Positions 1 to 5,610 of a stretch of DNA of 6,248 bases are shown here, piece after piece (within the stretch, counting starts at the first letter, position 1; the number at the start of each line of letters is the position of its first letter). The stretch comes from a bacterium (GTDB lineage Bacteria > Ratteibacteria > UBA8468), in NCBI GenBank assembly GCA_030630065.1, contig DAOVNU010000049.1, positions 1-6,248 of the forward strand, given 5' to 3'. A model generated the notes under the pieces. It was not told the origin of the DNA. It ran no database searches and saw nothing but the letters and a program-made list of their open reading frames with translations. The position numbers and the translations under genes were made by a program.

Positions 1-102
1 ATAAAGTTTATAGGCGCTGTCTTGATTAAGATAGGTTTTACCTACCGCACAGCCATAAAAAAAAGTAAGAGAAAAAAGAAATAAAAAAGTTATCTTTTTC
101 AA
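1..102 (-). CDS. Lipoprotein N-terminus (partial, runs off left edge)
   Basis: The minus strand from a TTG at 102-100 reads 34 codons without a stop and leaves the window. The start is MKKITFLFLFSLTFFYGC, taking TTG as Met: two lysines, a hydrophobic stretch of about 12 residues, then Phe-Tyr-Gly-Cys, which fits a lipobox with Cys18 as the lipidated residue. The mature part begins CAVGKTYLNQDSAYKLY. The product should be exported, lipidated and anchored in a membrane; Lnt, encoded at 2891-4378, would add the third acyl chain. I do not recognise the family from so short a piece. No ATG or good Shine-Dalgarno is visible; an in-frame TTG at 129-127 is a less likely start because it adds a polar stretch before the signal peptide. 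It is divergent from rpmH. Confidence 0.6.
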   Translation of the reverse strand, partial: MKKITFLFLFSLTFFYGCAVGKTYLNQDSAYKLY

Positions 103-130
103 TTTATTTTTTTCACTAAAACGACTCAAG

Positions 131-154
131 CCCCTCTGTATCTCCCCAGAGGGG
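131..154. repeat. Perfect hairpin upstream of the lipoprotein gene
   Basis: CCCCTCTG (131-138) and CAGAGGGG (147-154) form a perfect 8-bp stem with an 8-base loop. It lies about 30 bases upstream of the lipoprotein start, so it may sit in that gene's 5' leader. There is no T-run directly after either arm on either strand, so it is not a standard intrinsic terminator. It seems to be one unit of the palindrome mosaic that continues to about 281. Confidence 0.6.
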
Positions 155-171
155 AGAACATTAGAATCACT

Positions 172-281
172 GCGGGTTCGATGAATCGAACCCCTACAAT
201 GTAGGGGCGACATTTATGGCGTCCGAGCAAGCAGATTCACAGAGTGAAATCAAACTCGCTGGGTTTGATGAACGTGCCGCT
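172..281. repeat. Cluster of short palindromic repeat units
   Basis: Several palindromes stand side by side. GGGTTCGAT (174-182) pairs with ATCGAACCC (185-193) over 9 bp. The overlapping CCCCTACA (191-198) pairs with TGTAGGGG (200-207) over 8 bp. CGACAT/ATGGCG (208-213/216-221) pairs with one mismatch. TTCAC/GTGAA (236-240/244-248) is perfect, and ATCAAAC (249-255) pairs with GTTTGAT (263-269). The phrase GGGTTTGATGAA near 261 repeats the left half of the 174 unit. No reading frame of note lies here. Together with 131-154 it fills most of the gap between the lipoprotein gene and rpmH. From memory, such units resemble dispersed palindromes of uncultured bacterial genomes; I could not check this. 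Confidence 0.65.
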
Positions 282-318
282 TAAGAAAGCTTTCCAAGTG
301 TCCTTATTTTATCACATC

Positions 319-347
319 TTGACGACAATTTCTATTTCTGATATACT
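319..347 (+). promoter_or_regulatory. Sigma-70-type promoter of rpmH
   Basis: TTGACG (319-324, 5 of 6 to the -35 consensus) and TATACT (342-347, 5 of 6 to the -10 consensus) are separated by exactly 17 bases, the optimal spacing. Transcription is expected to start around 353-356, and the rpmH ATG is at 356-358, so the 5' leader would be zero to three bases long. It probably drives rpmH, yidD and yidC, since no other clear promoter is seen before yidC. Confidence 0.75.
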
Positions 348-355
348 CTTGCATT

Positions 356-490
356 ATGAGTATTACTTATAAACCACACAATCGCAAAAGAAAACGGACC
401 CACGGTTTCTTAAAAAGGATGCGCAGCACAGGAGGCAGAAGCGTGATTAATGCCCGCAGGAGAAAAGGGAGAAAAAGAATAACCCCTTAA
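356..490 (+). CDS. rpmH: Large ribosomal subunit protein bL34
   Basis: This 44-residue, very basic protein carries the bL34 signature: Tyr-Lys-Pro-His-Asn then RKRKRTHGFLKRM, a Gly-Gly-Arg turn, and the ending RRRKGRKRITP. The length equals the family norm (44-47 residues). bL34 is a small protein of the 50S subunit that packs against 23S rRNA. ATG at 356 is the only sensible start; there is no Shine-Dalgarno, and the promoter -10 box ends only 8 bases before it, which suggests leaderless translation. In most bacteria rnpA follows directly, often overlapping; here a 44-base gap with a palindrome leads straight to yidD. Confidence 0.97.
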   Translation: MSITYKPHNRKRKRTHGFLKRMRSTGGRSVINARRRKGRKRITP

Positions 491-525
491 GATTGCCACG
501 TCCGCCAAGGCGGACTCGCAATGAC
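491..525. repeat. Palindromic repeat between rpmH and yidD
   Basis: GTCCGCC (500-506) and GGCGGAC (509-515) form a perfect 7-bp stem with an AA loop. Outer arms ATTGC (492-496) and GCAAT (518-522) extend it into an imperfect palindrome of about 34 bases that begins right after the rpmH stop. The pattern 'GATTGCCACG...CTCGCAATGAC' matches, as I remember it, a palindrome found scattered through many bacterial genomes, read in reverse as GTCATTGCGAG...GCAATC. It is GC-rich compared with its surroundings. No T-run follows, so it would act as an intercistronic hairpin rather than a strong terminator. Confidence 0.7.
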
Positions 526-534
526 TGAATAGAA

Positions 535-777
535 ATGAAGGAAATTTTGCTTTTTTTTATTAAACTTTATCGCAAATTCATTTCTCCTTTTCTTCCTCCT
601 TCCTGTCGATTTTATCCTTCCTGTTCTCGCTATACCCAGGAGGCACTGGGAAGATTTGGCTTGAAAAAAGGACTCTTGCTCTCCTTGAAAAGATTAAGTC
701 GGTGTCATCCCTTCTCTGCAGGAGGTTATGACCCTGTACCAGGAAAAAATAAATTATGGAAAAACGAGCTGGTTTAG
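535..777 (+). CDS. yidD: Membrane protein insertion efficiency factor YidD
   Basis: An 80-residue protein with the full YidD pattern: an N-terminal amphipathic/hydrophobic stretch (residues 4-20, LLFFIKLYRKFISPFLP), then CRFYPSCSRY at 24-33 with Cys24 and Cys30, a Lys-rich linker, and RCHPF...GGYDPVP at 56-69 with Cys57. The family is 70-100 residues long. YidD is a small inner-membrane-associated protein that helps YidC-dependent membrane protein insertion; its exact biochemistry is not settled. The last 22 bases overlap the start of yidC, implying translational coupling. ATG at 535 has no strong Shine-Dalgarno (only GAATAGAA before it), and the gene sits just after the palindrome at 491-525. 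Confidence 0.96.
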   Translation: MKEILLFFIKLYRKFISPFLPPSCRFYPSCSRYTQEALGRFGLKKGLLLSLKRLSRCHPFSAGGYDPVPGKNKLWKNELV

Positions 778-2375
778 CCATCTTTCTTTCTCTTTTGGTT
801 CTGATTAGCTTCAGTTACTACTCTAATCAGAAATTACCAAAGAAGGAAGAAATACTAAAAAGAAGCGAACAAATAGTTCAACCTACCCCCACAAAGGAAA
901 TTAGTGGAGGTCAGATTCCCCTGTCCGCCGAAGGTTCAGTGGCGGCTCCGACCCGCGGGCTTGCCAAATCAAGCCCCTCCTCCAAAAGGCATCCGTTGAT
1001 AGAAATTCCCGTGGAGACCGACCTCTATCGGTTAGTTCTTTCCGGGGATGGAGCCATCCTAAAACTGGGCTTAAAAAATTTCCGCAGGGAAGGAGAGGAA
1101 TTTTTCTCCGTCATCTCCGCTGATTCAATTTTTCATCCTCTGGAATTTACCGACTGGGGAAAAGATATCTCTTATCGCGCGGATAAAAAATCTCTTTATT
1201 TAGACCAGGAAAATAAAATTGGGAAAATTATCCTGAAAGGAAAAAACAGAGATGGTTTAGAGATAACTAAAATCTTTACCTTCGATAATAATCGTTACGG
1301 TTTTGACTGGACAATAAAAATAAAGAATTTTTCCTCACAAGAGAAGTTAGTAGATAAAATGGCAATCCTTTGTGGTTCGGGGTTTGCTACCGAAAAAAAA
1401 GACGCCAGCAGATTCAACGTTGAGGAAAATCAAATCTCAACCAATGGAGAAATTACCAAATTCAGGGCAGGAAAAGTAAAAGAGAAACGGACGATTAGCG
1501 AAACAAATTGGGTAGCGCAAAAATCGCAATATCTTCTCCTGTTCTTAAAACCATTTTCGGGAACAAATTCTTTTATCTATCCTGAAAAAAAGAAACTTAT
1601 TCTTGGAATTGACGTTCCTTCATTTATTATCCCCGGGAAAGGAATTGTTGAAAAAAAATTCTTTTTCTACGGCGGACCGGCAGAATATGAAATTACTAAA
1701 GCAGAAGGTAACGGAGTAGAAAAGACGGTGGAAGGAGGTCTTTTTGTCACCCTGGGAAGATTTATCCTGAAAATTCTTACTTTCTTCTATAACATAGTTG
1801 GCAACTGGGGTTGGGCAATTGTTATTCTCACTATTATGCTCAAGATTCTTCTCTTCCCTCTCTCTCGTAGTTCATTCCGTTCCATCAGTCAGATGCAGAA
1901 ACTACAACCCTATCTCAAGGACTTAAAAACAAAATACAAGGGCAACACCCAGATGATGAACAAAGAGATGATGGAACTCTATCGTAAGTATAAGATTAAT
2001 CCTCTGGGGGGCTGTTTGCCAATGCTTGCTCAAATGCCGGTCTTTATCGCCTTTTTCTTTATGCTGCGTAATGCTGTTGTTCTCCGCGGGGCAAAATTTA
2101 TTTTCTGGGTTAATGACCTTTCTTTGCCGGATACAGTAGTTACTATTCCTAATTTCCCCGGAGGGGGTATCAATATTCTCCCGCTCCTGATGGGGGCAAG
2201 TATGCTTGTTCAACAGAAGATGACCGCTACCGACCCCAACCAAAAGATGATGGCGATGATGATGCCTATCTTCTTTACCTTTATCTTCTATAATTTCCCG
2301 TCAGGTCTTCTTGTATACTGGCTACTGACAAACATCTTGAGTATTTTTGAACAGAAACTTATTGGAAAAAAGTGA
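756..2375 (+). CDS. yidC: Membrane protein insertase YidC/Oxa1
   Basis: A 539-residue YidC of the diderm type. TM1 is at about 6-22, followed by a polar linker (23-85), the periplasmic beta-sandwich domain (about 85-320), and the conserved insertase core from about 328. The core shows TM2 (about 343-368), a cytoplasmic helical hairpin (about 371-412), the hallmark NPLGGCLPMLAQMPVFIAFF (415-434), and further TMs near 473-487 and 500-530 ending with FPSGLLVYWLLTN (514-526). The positively charged groove residue, Arg366 in E. coli, aligns with Lys363 here, a conservative change. YidC inserts inner-membrane proteins alone or with SecYEG. ATG at 756 is preceded by AGGA at 741-744. The linker at about 53-77 is GC-rich and contains a palindrome shared with the region upstream of rpmH. 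The C-terminal tail is short (EQKLIGKK). Confidence 0.97.
   Translation: MEKRAGLAIFLSLLVLISFSYYSNQKLPKKEEILKRSEQIVQPTPTKEISGGQIPLSAEGSVAAPTRGLAKSSPSSKRHPLIEIPVETDLYRLVLSGDGAILKLGLKNFRREGEEFFSVISADSIFHPLEFTDWGKDISYRADKKSLYLDQENKIGKIILKGKNRDGLEITKIFTFDNNRYGFDWTIKIKNFSSQEKLVDKMAILCGSGFATEKKDASRFNVEENQISTNGEITKFRAGKVKEKRTISETNWVAQKSQYLLLFLKPFSGTNSFIYPEKKKLILGIDVPSFIIPGKGIVEKKFFFYGGPAEYEITKAEGNGVEKTVEGGLFVTLGRFILKILTFFYNIVGNWGWAIVILTIMLKILLFPLSRSSFRSISQMQKLQPYLKDLKTKYKGNTQMMNKEMMELYRKYKINPLGGCLPMLAQMPVFIAFFFMLRNAVVLRGAKFIFWVNDLSLPDTVVTIPNFPGGGINILPLLMGASMLVQQKMTATDPNQKMMAMMMPIFFTFIFYNFPSGLLVYWLLTNILSIFEQKLIGKK
921..978. repeat. Palindromic repeat unit inside the yidC linker
   Basis: GGGCTTG (957-963) and CAAGCCC (970-976) form a perfect 7-bp stem; a second stem CCGCC/GGCGG (925-929/941-945) lies just before it. 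The 24 bases at 955-978 align without gaps to 172-195 (17 identical by eye). Two of the differences are paired: a T:A becomes C:G and a C:G becomes T:A, so the stem is preserved. The segment is GC-rich inside an AT-rich gene and encodes part of the variable linker between TM1 and the periplasmic domain of YidC (about residues 56-75). An in-frame repeat insertion is inferred; the left edge is uncertain. Confidence 0.5.
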
Positions 2376-2378
2376 CCA

Positions 2379-2466
2379 TCACCCTCCCCTCCATCCCCTC
2401 CCTTGAGGGAGGAAGGTTCTATCCAGCGGATAGAACCTCGTCATGTGGTGGGATGGGAGAGGGACA
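2379..2466. repeat. Composite palindromic element between yidC and rnc
   Basis: This fills the convergent gap between the yidC stop (2375) and the rnc stop (2470). Three nested parts are visible: imperfect terminal inverted repeats (CCCTCCCCTCCATCCC from 2383, against the complement of GGGATGGGAGAGGG ending at 2463), the stem CCTCCC/GGGAGG (2397-2402/2407-2412), and the perfect 10-bp stem GGTTCTATCC/GGATAGAACC (2415-2424/2428-2437). No T-run follows, yet a folded transcript from either side could still hinder read-through. The element is similar in layout and in parts of its sequence to the one inside lnt (3755-3817). Confidence 0.75.
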
Positions 2467-2469
2467 CAT

Positions 2470-2907
2470 TCATGCTTTGAAAAATTCTTTCTTGATAAAT
2501 CTCGTAGCGGCACGTAATCCCCTGTCAAGAAAAATCGCTCCAATTATCGCCTCCAGAGCATTGGCAAGATTAGAAGAAAGTTCCCTCCCGCCCTGGGCAT
2601 CCTCGCCTTTCCCCAGAAAAAGGAATTTACCTAAAGAAAGTTTCCGGGCAATCACAGTAAGTTTTTTCCCATTAACCAGGGATGCCCTTTTCTCGGTTAA
2701 TTCACCCTCGGCTGCTTGAAGATACTTCCTGTAAAGAATATCGCTCACCACCAGTTCCAGGATAGCATCGCCTAAAAACTCCATTCTCTCATTAGAGGGA
2801 AGATTGTTCTCGTAAGCAAAAGAGGAATGAGTTAATGCCTCCTTAAGACGTGATTTTCTCCTGAACCGATAACCAAGAACCTTTTCACACTCACCTATTC
2901 TTTTCAT
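2470..2907 (-). CDS. rnc: Ribonuclease III, catalytic domain only
   Basis: A 145-residue protein covering just the RNase III endonuclease domain, which cuts double-stranded RNA in rRNA and mRNA processing. The signature NERMEFLGDAILE is at 39-51, with Glu40, Glu43 and Asp47 matching the catalytic cluster. Glu68 or Glu72 in the AEGELTEKRASLVN block and Glu119 in LANALEAIIGAIFLD (114-128) supply the other acidic positions; Asn116 stands where E. coli has Asp114. Full-length bacterial RNase III is about 220-230 residues and ends in a dsRNA-binding domain. Here the frame stops right after the last helix of the catalytic domain (RFIKKEFFKA), at the edge of the intergenic repeat. It is not Mini-III, because the canonical signature is present. 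The start overlaps the lnt stop by 17 bases. Activity without the binding domain is plausible but unproven. Confidence 0.9.
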   Translation of the reverse strand: MKRIGECEKVLGYRFRRKSRLKEALTHSSFAYENNLPSNERMEFLGDAILELVVSDILYRKYLQAAEGELTEKRASLVNGKKLTVIARKLSLGKFLFLGKGEDAQGGRELSSNLANALEAIIGAIFLDRGLRAATRFIKKEFFKA

Positions 2908-4378
2908 ATTTCATAATCAGAAGAATAACCATTAATCCTAAACAAATAAGCATCAGAGGGGTATTCCCGAATTTAGTATAAAAACTCAAGGATGAAGAGG
3001 GGCGAATTTCCTCGTTAAGAAAACCGGAGACAAAAATGCTTTTGCCATTTTTCTCCACCCTTTTCAGGATTTTTCCCGAGGGAGCAATAACCCCGGAAAC
3101 ACCGGTGTTGGCTGCTCGCAGAAGGTATCTTCTATTCTCCACTGCCCGGAAGATACTTATTGCAAAATGCTGGGAGGCGCCTGAACTACCGAACCAACTA
3201 TCATTGGTAATGTTCACTAAAAAATTTGCTCCCCTTTTTGTGAATCTCCGGGAAAGTTCAGGAAAAATATCCTCAAAACAGATTAATGTCGCAAAATTTC
3301 CCGCCGGTAAAGAGAAAATCGTATAATTTTTCCCCGGACTAAAATTAGGAATAAAGCCCGCGGCTTTTTTCATAAACCTTTTAAAAATAAGAAATTTTTT
3401 TCCCGGGACAAATTCTCCGTAAGGGACAAGATGAATTTTGTCGTAGGTTTGCACAATCTCTCCTCCGGGGGAAATTAAAAAGGCACTGTTGTAATCATTT
3501 CCTTTTCTACTATCCAGAGAGCCGGTAAGAAGATAAAAATTTCCTTCTTTGACTGACTCAAAAAGAATTTTTTGAATTGGTTCATCCAACCTCAAATAAG
3601 TATTAACAGCACTCTCCGGCCAGATAATAAGCTCGGACTTGCTCTCGGTTGCTTTTTCTGTGAGTTCAAGATATGTTCTTAGATTTCCCTCTTTAGAGGT
3701 TGGCTCCCATCTTAAAGAGGAAGGAATATTGCCCTGGATGATAGATATTCTTAGACCCTCCCCCTTAACGAAGGACTCCCATCCGGTGGATGGGAAAGAG
3801 GTATGGTGGGGGTGTAAGTTGTAAAAACCAAAAACAAAAGCAAAAATCAGAAAAAGAAAAGAAAGGGAAACGGAAATCCTTCTGCGCTTGAGCAAGAGTT
3901 CGCTGAGACCAATATTAATCAAGATGATAAGCCCGGAAATAATGTAGACCCCAAACAATGAGGAAATTTGAATCAATTTTAAATTTTGATATTGAGAGTA
4001 TCCTAAAAGCAGCCAGGGAAAACCGGTAAGAAGATGACTTGCGATGTATTCCAGAAGAATCCAGAGGCAGGCGCCAAAAAAGTTCTTAGCGGCAAAATTC
4101 CATTTACTAATCAGGAAAGTAAAAAAAGCTGGATAGAGGGCAAGATAAAAAATCAAAAGAAAAAAACCTATCCTGGTAACGTTGGTCAGCCAGAAAAGGG
4201 TCCCTGCAAAAAAGACAAGACCAAAGAGATAACCTGAAAGAAAGGAATGACGAGAATTCTTGACCGCAAAAAGGAGAGGAACAAAAGCAACCCAGGCGAG
4301 AAGTTCACAGTTAAATTTAGGGAAGGCGAGAATGAGAAGCAAGGCAGAGAGGAGAGAAAGAAGGATGCTCTTTTTCAT
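2891..4378 (-). CDS. lnt: Apolipoprotein N-acyltransferase
   Basis: A 495-residue inner-membrane enzyme that transfers the third acyl chain to the N-terminal cysteine of lipoproteins. The N-terminal half has hydrophobic segments (about 4-20, 26-40, 48-64, 70-90, 100-116, 134-160, 168-187). The periplasmic nitrilase-like domain begins near 209 (LRISIIQGNIPSSLRW). The Glu-Lys-Cys triad is visible as Glu255 (WPESA), Lys314 (YDKIHLVPYGEFVP) and Cys367 (ICFEDIFPE). ITNDSWFG (390-397) and a C-terminal TM (about 473-489) complete the family pattern, and the length is normal. ATG at 4378 has an AGGG Shine-Dalgarno and starts 5 bases after the panD stop. Residues about 188-208 (HPHHTSFPSTGWESFVKGEG) look unlike an Lnt and coincide with a palindromic element. 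The gene's presence supports an outer membrane. Confidence 0.96.
   Translation of the reverse strand: MKKSILLSLLSALLLILAFPKFNCELLAWVAFVPLLFAVKNSRHSFLSGYLFGLVFFAGTLFWLTNVTRIGFFLLIFYLALYPAFFTFLISKWNFAAKNFFGACLWILLEYIASHLLTGFPWLLLGYSQYQNLKLIQISSLFGVYIISGLIILINIGLSELLLKRRRISVSLSFLFLIFAFVFGFYNLHPHHTSFPSTGWESFVKGEGLRISIIQGNIPSSLRWEPTSKEGNLRTYLELTEKATESKSELIIWPESAVNTYLRLDEPIQKILFESVKEGNFYLLTGSLDSRKGNDYNSAFLISPGGEIVQTYDKIHLVPYGEFVPGKKFLIFKRFMKKAAGFIPNFSPGKNYTIFSLPAGNFATLICFEDIFPELSRRFTKRGANFLVNITNDSWFGSSGASQHFAISIFRAVENRRYLLRAANTGVSGVIAPSGKILKRVEKNGKSIFVSGFLNEEIRPSSSLSFYTKFGNTPLMLICLGLMVILLIMKYEKNR
3755..3817. repeat. Palindromic element carried in frame inside lnt
   Basis: TCCCATCC (3777-3784) and GGATGGGA (3788-3795) form a perfect 8-bp stem with a 3-base loop, flanked by C-rich (ACCCTCCCCC, from 3755) and G-rich (GGTGGGGGTG) arms that partly complement each other. 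Read on the minus strand, CCCACCA, then a palindrome around ATCC-C-GGAT, then CCTTC, a purine-rich G run and GGGAGGGT occur in the same order as in the 2379-2466 element. The segment adds about 20 residues between the last N-terminal membrane helix and the catalytic domain of Lnt without breaking the frame. Edges are approximate. Confidence 0.65.
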
Positions 4379-4383
4379 CAGCC

Positions 4384-4734
4384 CTACTTTATCTCCCTGT
4401 TCTGCTTATCAACTCGGATAATTTTTGGTTTAAAATCTTTGATTTCTTCTTCCGCAAAGATTCCGTAGGAAAGGATAATAATTTTATCCCCTTTCTCAAA
4501 CCAGCGCGCCGCCGCCCCATTGATGCAAACAACCCCGGAATTGGGTTCTCCTTCAATATAGTAGGTTTCTACGCGCGCTCCATTATTGAGATTCAAGACC
4601 TGAACATTCTCATTGGGACGAATATTGGCTCTCTCGGCAAGCGTTTTATCAACGGTAATGCTCCCGACATAATGAAGTTCGGTAGCGGTAACCGTTGCCT
4701 CAGAAATCTTTGACTTAAGAATTATTCTCTGCAT
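4384..4734 (-). CDS. panD: Aspartate 1-decarboxylase (pyruvoyl-dependent)
   Basis: A 116-residue proenzyme that makes beta-alanine from L-aspartate for pantothenate synthesis. The self-cleavage site is plain: Gly24-Ser25 in HYVGSITVD, where Ser25 becomes the pyruvoyl group. Lys9, Tyr22, Arg54 (GARVETY) and Tyr58 occupy the positions known from E. coli PanD, and the NGAAA block (72-76, Asn72) is intact. The length is typical (115-130). The short amino-terminal beta chain and longer alpha chain would arise after cleavage. ATG at 4734 has AGG about 8 bases upstream and lies 33 bases after the panC stop. PanC, the next enzyme using its product, is encoded just upstream in the same operon. Confidence 0.98.
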   Translation of the reverse strand: MQRIILKSKISEATVTATELHYVGSITVDKTLAERANIRPNENVQVLNLNNGARVETYYIEGEPNSGVVCINGAAARWFEKGDKIIILSYGIFAEEEIKDFKPKIIRVDKQNREIK

Positions 4735-4767
4735 AACGACCTATTATATTACAAAATTTGACCAGAA

Positions 4768-5610
4768 TCAATTTCTAATCAACATATTATCAATCAGTCG
4801 GGTCTGGCCAACCCAGGCCGCGACGGCAATTAAGGTATTCTTTTCTATTCTTTTAACATCTGCAAAGTCGCTTAGATTTACCGCTTTAAGGTAATCAATT
4901 TTTATTTTTTTTTCTTCAATTATTTTTTTTAGTTCTCTTAAAACTTTCTCCACATTCCTTTCTCCGGAACTAACTATTTTTTTTGCCTTCTGAAGCGCTT
5001 GATAAAGAATGGGGGCAATTTCTCTCTCTTCTTTGCTTAAATATTTATTGCGGGAACTTATTGCCAGACCATCCTTTTCTCTAAGGGTAGGCAAACCGAC
5101 AACCTTAACATTCAGGTTAAGGTCTTCTACCATCTTTTTAATAATGATTAGTTGCTGGGCATCCTTCCAGCCAAAATAACTTTTATCCGGTTTAATAATG
5201 TTGAACAACTTTGCAACAACCGTTGTTACCCCTCTGAAATGCGTTGGGCGGGAAACCCCGCACAACTTCTCGGATAACTTTTCTACCCGAACATAAGTAC
5301 TATAGCCATCAGGGTAAATCTCCTTGTTGGAAGGAGTAAAGAGAACATCGGCTCCAGCCGCTTTTGCCAATTTCTTATCCCTTTCTAAATCCCGCGGATA
5401 CCTTTTGTAATCCTCTTCCGGTCCAAACTGCGTTGGATTGACATAGATACTGACAACAACCGTATCGCAATCCTTTTTTGCTCTTTCAATCAAGGAAATA
5501 TGTCCGGAATGCAGGTATCCCATCGTGGGAACAAGACCGATTGTTTTTCCCAATTTTTTCTGATGTTGAGAGAAAGATCGCATTTTTTTAAGAGTTCTAA
5601 TAATTTTCAT
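4768..5610 (-). CDS. panC: Pantothenate synthetase (pantoate-beta-alanine ligase)
   Basis: A 280-residue cytoplasmic enzyme that joins pantoate and beta-alanine using ATP, through a pantoyl-adenylate. Visible motifs: PTMGYLHSGHISL (28-40, the HIGH-type ATP site with His34 and His37), NPTQFGPEEDYKRYPR (58-73), FRGVTTVVAKLFN (125-137), FGWKDAQQ (146-153), and REKDGLAISSRNKYL (177-191, the KMSKS-like loop). Trp148 replaces the more usual Glu or Gln in FGxKD. The length is standard. ATG at 5610 has a strong AGGGAG Shine-Dalgarno four bases away, and the start overlaps folK by 14 bases. panB (ketopantoate hydroxymethyltransferase) is not in the window. A run of nine T on the plus strand (4905-4913) lies in the C-terminal coding part. 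Confidence 0.98.
   Translation of the reverse strand: MKIIRTLKKMRSFSQHQKKLGKTIGLVPTMGYLHSGHISLIERAKKDCDTVVVSIYVNPTQFGPEEDYKRYPRDLERDKKLAKAAGADVLFTPSNKEIYPDGYSTYVRVEKLSEKLCGVSRPTHFRGVTTVVAKLFNIIKPDKSYFGWKDAQQLIIIKKMVEDLNLNVKVVGLPTLREKDGLAISSRNKYLSKEEREIAPILYQALQKAKKIVSSGERNVEKVLRELKKIIEEKKIKIDYLKAVNLSDFADVKRIEKNTLIAVAAWVGQTRLIDNMLIRN

Noticed and set aside
131..154. Intrinsic terminator for either neighbouring gene
   Set aside because: The stem is strong but no T-run follows on either strand, and both neighbouring genes point away from it.
172..207. tRNA T-arm-like sequence (minus-strand GGGGTTCGATTC)
   Set aside because: The stretch is explained by two overlapping perfect palindromes. No acceptor, D or anticodon arm of a tRNA can be laid around it.
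300..356. Origin of replication next to rpmH with DnaA boxes
   Set aside because: rpmH often lies near dnaA/oriC, but I see only one imperfect TTATCACA-like match, no cluster of TTATCCACA boxes and no dnaA gene in the window.
1923..2243. Minus-strand open frame of 106 codons inside yidC
   Set aside because: It is antisense to the most conserved part of YidC and its translation shows no recognisable motif.
2372..2719. Plus-strand open frame of 115 codons
   Set aside because: It starts inside the intergenic repeat and then runs antisense through rnc, whose RNase III motifs are unmistakable. It is a shadow frame.
2470..2907. Mini-III (MrnC) instead of RNase III
   Set aside because: The length is similar, but the full ERMEFLGDAILE signature of class I RNase III is present.
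4247..4468. Plus-strand open frames opposite lnt and panD (also 3036-3326, 3639-3824, 4034-4237)
   Set aside because: All lie antisense to well-supported genes, have low-complexity Lys-rich or unstructured translations and no family features.
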